From positions 6,449,501 through 6,513,500 of the forward strand of contig JAVHKY010000001.1 of NCBI GenBank assembly GCA_035079385.1: a DNA stretch of 64,000 nt. Direction: 5' to 3'. Each line of letters begins with the position of its first letter. Positions within the stretch are counted from its first letter, which is position 1. Position numbers and translations under genes: made by a program. This DNA is from Aspidiotus rigidus. Its lineage: Eukaryota; Arthropoda; Insecta; Hemiptera; Diaspididae. Of the stretch, positions 58,701-64,000 are shown piece after piece. The notes under the pieces are model-generated. The model did not search any database and was not told where the DNA came from. It was given only the letters and a program-made list of their open reading frames with translations.

Positions 58701-59815
58701 GGAACAAATAACGGTAGGAAAAATAACACGGTTAATTGTAATTAGTGTCTGTTGAGCTCCAAGAATACCCATCCTTATATCGATGATTCATATTCTCCTC
58801 ATGAAACCGAAAAACAATTTTTCGGTATCACGGGTTCGTCGCTATCATTGGGTTTATTTACTACCGACTTCTTGAGGTGGAAAAAATAAAAAAAGATATT
58901 TAAACTGCCACAAAGGGCACTACATGGATGGAGACAACGTAGCCGCAATAGAGGTTGGAATTCAGTTTTTCTCATTTGTATCATCATGCTTATCTTGCGA
59001 AAATTACTGAATAGATTAATTCGATACTAAAATATATTAGACGAGTCATCATTTGAAGTTATACTTGCGTTGATTTCGTGAAAATTGGAAGAGTAATTCT
59101 AGAGTTTTCCTTAGTTCAAGAATGAATTTTGAAGAAGTCAGAATGTCGTTTGTTATAAAAAACGCAACGAACACAACGCTCACTCGACTACTAGTCTTCT
59201 TACGAAGAGGTACTGTTCCGGGACGTACTTTTCAATGTTATTTCGAATTCAGTCTTTCCTCGCAATATAGCACAGGAATAGAGACGAATCTATTATCTCT
59301 TATATCGTTTTGGGTTTTGAACAAAGTTTCATGGAGACAGTTTTGATTGAACGACGAACATAATTTCAAGTATCAATGAAATAAACGAGTACATTCAAAC
59401 GAAGTCGACGCCATCAACTCAAAAAGATTGTGCTTGGTATCAATATTTAAAAAAATGAGACTTGATGAAATTCGTTACAATTCTGTTTATGGGGGCAAGA
59501 AAAGAAATCTCAAATCTGGTGACACCTAAATTTTAAGCCCAAGTCGGTAACCTCCATGTCTTTTATAAAGAGCAAGTCCAGTTCAAAAATCTGTCCATCC
59601 TATAACATAAGACAACATCCAAACGTAAAGCTCTTACTTTCAAATGCCCAAAACTGATGACATGCAGGAGAATAATTTGTTTTTCGTTTTATACGCTCAA
59701 ACGGCATCCGTGTACTTCTCGGAGTTTTCGATCTCCAACTATACATCAATCCCTCATGACTAATTTGAACTGATCATCGTCGAAACTTTTTCAAAAGTAG
59801 TAAGTTCCTACTCAC
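55762..59815. other. 3' flank and unassigned DNA between the two convergent genes
   Basis: No AATAAA lies within the first 300 bases after the stop; candidates occur further on (AATAAA near 56190 and 57540). I searched the minus strand for the next exon of the mitoguardin-like gene, which should start with an ATGGAAGC-like codon series after an AG, and did not find it. Short frames (55821-56045, 57751-57939, 58799-58987, 59122-59346) have no recognised domains. Confidence 0.4.
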
Positions 59816-60469
59816 CCATTACTCCTAACTGCTGGGGAGTGAACGCATTCCCTTGTTCGTGAGTCAAATTTTTTCGAAAATCCGGTCGTCCAACTTCAGA
59901 TGCTGAAGAGATTCCGGATAAAACAGAACCTTGTCTTCGTATAGATCTAATGCTGGGACTACGAGGTCTTGAAGCAGATTCTACGAACAGATACCATCGC
60001 AGTAGTCGTGAATTTCGCATTTTAAGAAACTTATTTCACTAATAATCGATATTTTTTACCGTCAAGAGAATTAAGATCTTTTAATGCATTTGGAATCAAT
60101 GATGGCAATCTATTCTTATCACGTTTATTGCCAGTTTTGGAGGAACAAGATCGTTTTTTTTGACCAAGATATCTGGTAAGTATTCCTAATATTACTATTC
60201 CAACGCCAACCGAGACAGCAGCGGCAAACTGTAACATACAATTGTCTATGAAATGAATTTGGTAAGAAAAATTCAGGAACAATTCTATGAAACAGCTTTG
60301 AAAGTTTCAAATAATACTATAGGAAAATGATGAAGTAATTTACCCGAACACTAAGCAATACCTTATTAACTGGTGAAACGGCAAGCGTCGGAATAATTCG
60401 TCTGAAATTATGGAATGTAGTAACAATTGCAGCTAAATTCAAAGTAGGTTTCACATTGGATGAAGCCAT
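59816..60469 (-). CDS. Miga: Mitoguardin-like gene, first three coding exons
   Basis: Exon 1 is 60469-60344 (42 codons from ATG), exon 2 60228-60060, exon 3 59980-59816; all junctions are GT-AG and phases agree (0, 1, 1). Exon 1 has a basic, hydrophobic start (AAIVTTFHNFRRIIPTL, then VNKVLLSVR). Exon 2 opens with a membrane helix FAAAVSVGVGIVILGILTRY followed by LGQKKR and a Lys/Arg-rich linker. Exon 3 has SPSIRSIRRQGSVLSGIS and ends TPQQLGVMG. An N-terminal outer-mitochondrial-membrane helix, a basic serine-rich linker and PQQLGVMG before the conserved helical region are what I know from insect mitoguardin (FAM73), which promotes mitochondrial fusion. The rest of the gene is not visible in the window; the next intron begins GTGAGT at 59815 and must be very long, or the gene is broken. 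Confidence 0.65.
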
Positions 60470-61050
60470 TTGATTGCGATCAAACGAGTATGATATTTAG
60501 ATGTTCGATAATTTTTTCATTGTATTAGGTTCATAACATTTAGTATAGAGAACTGAGTTTCTCAAATTGATGAGAAGATTGTTCTACACCGAAACTGAGT
60601 ACAGGCAGACCCCCGCGAATGACCACCAAAGCTCTATTACTATTACTACCGACAATCAAAAAATACCGACCCGTGATAACAGGTTTGAGTGAATTACTGA
60701 TAATGAGAGCAGATGAGCAGAAGCTTCCACCCAAGGTATATTGTGAGAAAGTGGTTGGCTTAGCTCAATTCGGGCCGTGCATCCGTCAGAGAGCGATACC
60801 ATCGAGTCGAAGTTATCAAAAGACGGAAGGTGAACCATGGAATATTGAAACGGGAAAAAATCTTCAAATCGGAATTTTTCAAGAATGGCTCGTTAAAAAT
60901 AATTTCTTTTTGTGCTATTATAATAATTAAATCCTCTAAAATATGAGACCAAACCCCTCGAACCACAAATTATATGGAGGTTCACCTTCTGCCTTGCTGC
61001 GTGGTGCGTACATGAACTTGTTTGCGTGTGCTAAAGCTAGCGCGTAACTA
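60470..61050. other. Upstream flank of the mitoguardin-like gene
   Basis: Presumably promoter and 5' UTR of the minus-strand gene. No TATA box was found near 60500-60560. A 103-codon plus frame at 60619-60930 is open but without recognised motif; its reading (PTIKKYRPVITG) is not clearly a protein. Confidence 0.35.
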
Positions 61051-61052
61051 TA

Positions 61053-61181
61053 CTCTGTCCGCAAATAGAATGGGTCACGTCAACAAACCCGCGACCCGCT
61101 TTCATGCAAAAAAAATTGATTACGATGCGAGGAAGCGATTCGCGGGTTTGTTGACGTGACCCATTCTATTTGCGGACAGAG
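61053..61181. mobile_element. 129-bp Tc1/mariner-type MITE, near-perfect palindrome
   Basis: The left arm CTCTGTCCGCAAATAGAATG continuing GGTCACGTCAACAAACCCGCGA is perfectly complementary to the right arm ending GCGGACAGAG, 42 bases each. TA flanks both sides (61051-61052 and 61182-61183), the mariner target. The loop is about 45 bases. The perfect arms suggest recent origin. No coding content. Confidence 0.85.
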
Positions 61182-61322
61182 TATCGCGCTGACCGGCACG
61201 AATTGTTAGCAAAACTGCCAACAAAATGACTGTAACCAACCGAGTATATGACATCACTACAGAGTACGGACCCCTGAAAAAAACAGAAGGTCAGAAGGTC
61301 GCTTGATTTGCCATCTACGCTA

Positions 61323-62746
61323 TAGACCGATTCCCCGGTGACGTCACAGTGTTGATAACAGTGAGCGATAGTGAGTCAAAGTAGAAAGTACCCATACTTG
61401 TAATCGATATTAGGATTATTGGGCCAATCATGTTATCGATTTCCATAAGAATACACAGGGAACGATTCAATCGCATATAGATATTCACGAACATGATGTT
61501 CCTAATGTATTGGAGGTGTATATCTAGAATCTAGAAATTCTCTGGAATTCAAATAGGTAGCTTTCATTGCTAATGTATTTGAGGAGTTATCTGTCAAAAG
61601 GGCACCCGTCAAAGGGGTGCCCTTTTTGCGGATATCCACATTCTTGAATTTTCTGAACCATTTCCTATCAATATACAAAATTTTGAAAAAACGAAAAATA
61701 ACATGTACGCTTATGGTCACTCAACCTCATCTCTGCTGGTTTCTTGAGTCGTTCATGTGACAAACCTGCAGATTGTGATAATTGTTTTTTTTCTTCTCTC
61801 GTTCCTTCGTGCATGCCAAAGTCCTATAGAACACCAAGTTGAGTAACTCGCGCAGTTTCATGTTGTTGCCACGGAACATGAATGTTGAGCGCTGGCGTAG
61901 CATTGCTCACGAGTTTTTTGGAAATAGCTGGCTGACAATGGAGAAAACGTATTTTTCAAATTTTAATTTCTAAAATTCTAATGAACCGTTTATATTCATG
62001 TATGGCTTAAAAAAAAGCTGGAAGCCTCGTCTTTAATATTCAAAAGAAAAAATAGGTAGGTGTCGATCGATTTTTGGAGATAACACGCAGTTTCTAAACA
62101 TACTTTTTACGTGTATTTCTCCCATAAGAGCATAAGCAATGCGACGCTGCCCGCGTATAGTGATAAATTTCGTTACATTTTTTTGTATTCATTGCGTATA
62201 TAGGAAGATGCACAATTTGGTGCATGCTCTGCCGTACTTTGTTCCTTCTCCGTTCTCGTTCTAAGTGTTTTAAGTGGAACAATGTTGTAATTTTAATTCC
62301 GATATAAACGTTTTGAGAAATAAGATCTTGATAATTTGAAAAATCAACAATCTCCATTCTCCATGAAAAGGGCACCCGAGGTACAAATCTTTATGGAATT
62401 GTCCCAGATTCATTTGTCGATCAATTTGAAAAATAATTAGTGATCTGTAAAGATGAAAACACGCAAAATATTTTTTGTCATTATAGATTTTTTGATAAAA
62501 TGAATGTGGAATGAGTAATCTGAAGTTCTGAACATGAAACTCCAAAGATGTATTTTGAAAATCTACTATTGCTCACGGGTGCCCTTTTGACAGATGACTC
62601 CTCATTTCTTGTTCTTGAATACTAGTGAATGATCGAAACGTTCCCTGTATTCTTATGGGATTCTAAAATGGCTGCCCCAAAGCCAGCAACAGAGAACAAG
62701 CATTGAATCAAAATTGAAGATGTTGACGTCATGGGGAATCGGTCTG
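61323..62746. mobile_element. About 1.42-kb inverted-repeat element flanked by TA
   Basis: Left end (T)AGACCGATTCCCC and right end reversed CAGACCGATTCCCC, each followed by GTGACGTCA or ATGACGTCA. Further matching pieces in both arms are CCATAAGAATACA-CAGGGAACG, and GGAGT-ATCTGTCAAAAGGGC-ACCCG. Arms cover about 61323-61615 and 62570-62746. TA flanks at 61321-61322 and 62747-62748. Between the arms lie overlapping minus frames (62375-62094, 62545-62270) of no recognised family. Probably a non-autonomous mariner-type element. Confidence 0.7.
61595..61628. repeat. AAAGGGCACCC hairpin, motif present three times
   Basis: CAAAAGGGCACCCGTCAAAG and GGGTGCCCTTTTTG form a tight hairpin here. AAAAGGGCACCCG recurs at 62366-62378 and, reversed, at 62575-62590. 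It is the inner end of the arms of the element at 61323-62746 and may be a junction left by an internal deletion. Confidence 0.6.
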
Positions 62747-62748
62747 TA

Positions 62749-62904
62749 GGGCTTTTACAATGTTTACATTTTTCCTATCAGTCTGCAGGATGGTGTAGTT
62801 TTTTCGTCAGTGTTTGTGAGAAGGGGTTCGTTTGTGTTGTTCCATGTCACGCACACTCGCACCAGAGGAACTGGTAGAGAAAAATGTAAACATTGTAAAA
62901 GCCC
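62749..62904. mobile_element. 156-bp TA-flanked MITE with GGGCTTTTACAATG ends
   Basis: Left GGGCTTTTACAATGTTTACA, right reversed GGGCTTTTACAATGTTTACA: perfect inverted repeats that run for at least 25 bases, into TTTTT. TA stands at 62747-62748 and 62905-62906. The left TA is also the right-hand TA of the element ending at 62746. The interior encodes nothing recognisable. Confidence 0.8.
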
Positions 62905-63230
62905 TATAAGGCGATGTTGCAAACCGACGCAAACACACAGTCTTTCACTGGGGGCTTGTGTTATCAGGTGCATTTAGGCAATATTACAATTTGAAGTTTT
63001 CTTTTTCAAATAACTTCTTAAAAGGAATTTCTACAAAAAAATCATAAGAATGAAAGTGGTAGAAATCAAAATTTTCTTCAATTTGAGACCACTCTCAAAA
63101 TCTACTTTGTTGAAAATATATTCCAATTATCATCCATAAACAAATTCATTGGACAGAGCCCCCAGTGAGCATTTGCGACATTGCCTTTGCTAAAGCTAAA
63201 TATTTCGGTACCCTGAGGCCTGAAAAGTGA

Positions 63231-63522
63231 AATGTTGAGATAATTTATCCCACCAGACGTCGCAGAGACGCACTCGATGTATTCTCATTCTCATAGGAGA
63301 AAAAAATTGATGGATTCACTCAAAGTTAAATGCATCTGGGCATTTCTGATATTGATAGGAAGTTTTATGCGGAATAAATTCACACCTCTTTATTTTTTTC
63401 TGTAAAACTGGACATTTACAGAGAAAAATGAGTTCGAGTGTTACTGTTAACTCTCTATAAATAATTGCCTGTGTATCAAATGCTGAAGATTGCCGGCGCA
63501 AATTTTGTGTATGGGGCAGAAC
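63231..63522 (+). repeat. Dispersed repeat, copy 2 (first copy at 4051-4320)
   Basis: Collinear with 4051-4320 (landmarks listed there). A 102-codon minus frame (63624-63316) crosses it but has no counterpart in copy 1, so it is not a conserved coding region. Confidence 0.75.
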
Positions 63523-63601
63523 ACGGCCGTCTTCAATTATCAGGCCGGAATACTGAAAATTGACAACGCTGTTTAAGAGGGCGATGTTTATACACGTTCT
63601 T

Positions 63602-64000
63602 ATGTAAAATAATTCAAAAAACACGTAATTGTTAATTTTCGAACATAGTATCCAATTTCAGGGAAAAAGTAAGTAAATATATCGAAAGAGTAAACGATCC
63701 TCGATTTTTTGAGCCAGGTCTCATTAAGATTGATCAACTACGAAGCGAGATATGAACGTTTTAAAAAAAAAGTTAGACAGAGGATGAAGTGCGGTACATT
63801 ACCATGCTTCGTCCCCTGTCCGACTTTTTTTTTAAAAACGTTCATAACTTGCTTCGTAGTTGATCAATCTTAACGAGACTAGGGCTAGCGAGACCTGGCT
63901 TGAAAAATCGTACTCTTTCGATATATTCGCTTACTTTTTCCCTGAAATCAAATGCTACATTCACAAATTAATGATTACGTGTTTTTTGAGTGTTTTTACC
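63602..64000. repeat. Palindrome of about 400 bp running off the window end
   Basis: The sequence is an inverted repeat centred at about 63797 (GCGGTA-CAT-TACCATGC). Landmarks on the left, all found reversed on the right: CAAAAAACACGTAAT, TTTCAGGGAAAAAGTAAG, ATATATCGAAAGAGTA, GCCAGGTCTC, AAGATTGATCAACTACGAAG, GAACGTTTT and a run of A. The right arm has about 15 extra bases (a duplicated AGTCTCG/GGTCTCG piece near 63880-63895). It reaches the last base, so the outer end is not seen. Without coding content; probably a foldback element. Confidence 0.8.

Noticed and set aside
60619..60930. 103-codon open frame upstream of the mitoguardin-like gene
   Set aside because: No motif, opposite strand to the gene, and overlapping frames on the minus strand of similar length.
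1..64000. CRISPR array, operons, bacterial promoters or phage genes
   Set aside because: The spliced genes, LTR and non-LTR retroelements and MITEs mark this as eukaryotic nuclear DNA; the only regular array is a satellite without spacers.
1..64000. rRNA or intact tRNA genes
   Set aside because: I saw no rRNA core sequence and no stretch with a pairing acceptor stem plus A and B boxes on either strand; a tRNA covariance-model scan would settle this.

Overview
This is a 64 kb piece of an AT-rich eukaryotic nuclear genome, most probably an arthropod and plausibly a hemipteran insect. The evidence is spliced genes with short GT-AG introns, an insect-type set of repeats (Gypsy LTR, Jockey-like and Penelope-like retroelements, many small inverted-repeat DNA elements), a secreted DM9/aerolysin-like protein of the kind common in insects, and the start of a mitoguardin-like gene. 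Species cannot be fixed from the sequence. Gene density is very low: only two host genes can be supported, both in the last 12 kb.

Layout. 1-10.5 kb: mostly unassigned DNA, a degenerate Penelope-like end with a hammerhead-like core (about 1.35 kb), a dispersed repeat (4.05-4.32 kb), an inverted-repeat element (4.38-4.68 kb), a MULE-type transposon remnant (5.88-7.39 kb) inserted in one arm of a larger foldback element, and a CpG-rich promoter-like stretch (8.42-8.83 kb). 10.5-30.7 kb: a 783-bp foldback element, a Penelope-like RT fragment between two long inverted arms (17-19.2 kb), a short element with GGATCCGCG ends (20.3 kb) and degenerate dispersed repeats. 30.73-32.46 kb: a 5'-truncated Jockey-superfamily retrotransposon on the minus strand with a perfect 12-bp target duplication. 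33.2-37.2 kb: a 3999-bp Gypsy-type LTR element with identical 381-bp LTRs that has lost its whole reverse transcriptase/RNase H segment in frame. 38-46.2 kb: a cluster of small palindromic elements, two of them carrying a younger element inside, plus an 851-bp element with about 190-bp terminal inverted repeats and an integrase C-terminal fragment. 48.5-51.4 kb: a 69-bp satellite with a 967-bp higher-order period. 52.9-55.8 kb: the DM9/aerolysin-like gene, four coding exons, plus strand. 59.8-60.5 kb: first three coding exons of the mitoguardin-like gene, minus strand. 61-64 kb: TA-flanked inverted-repeat elements, two of which share one TA, and a nearly 400-bp palindrome that runs off the window end.

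How the parts relate. The two host genes are not an operon; they converge (plus-strand gene ending near 55.8 kb, minus-strand gene read leftwards from 60.5 kb) and no functional link is visible. Most of the window is a record of transposon activity: recent (identical LTRs), middle-aged (clear TSDs and TIRs) and old (frameshifted fragments). The best targets for follow-up are the RT-less LTR element with otherwise nearly complete domains, the satellite and its possible link to a retroelement LTR, the nested foldback elements, and the membrane-anchored DM9/aerolysin gene. Coordinates for repeat edges were read by eye, and percentages of identity were not computed.
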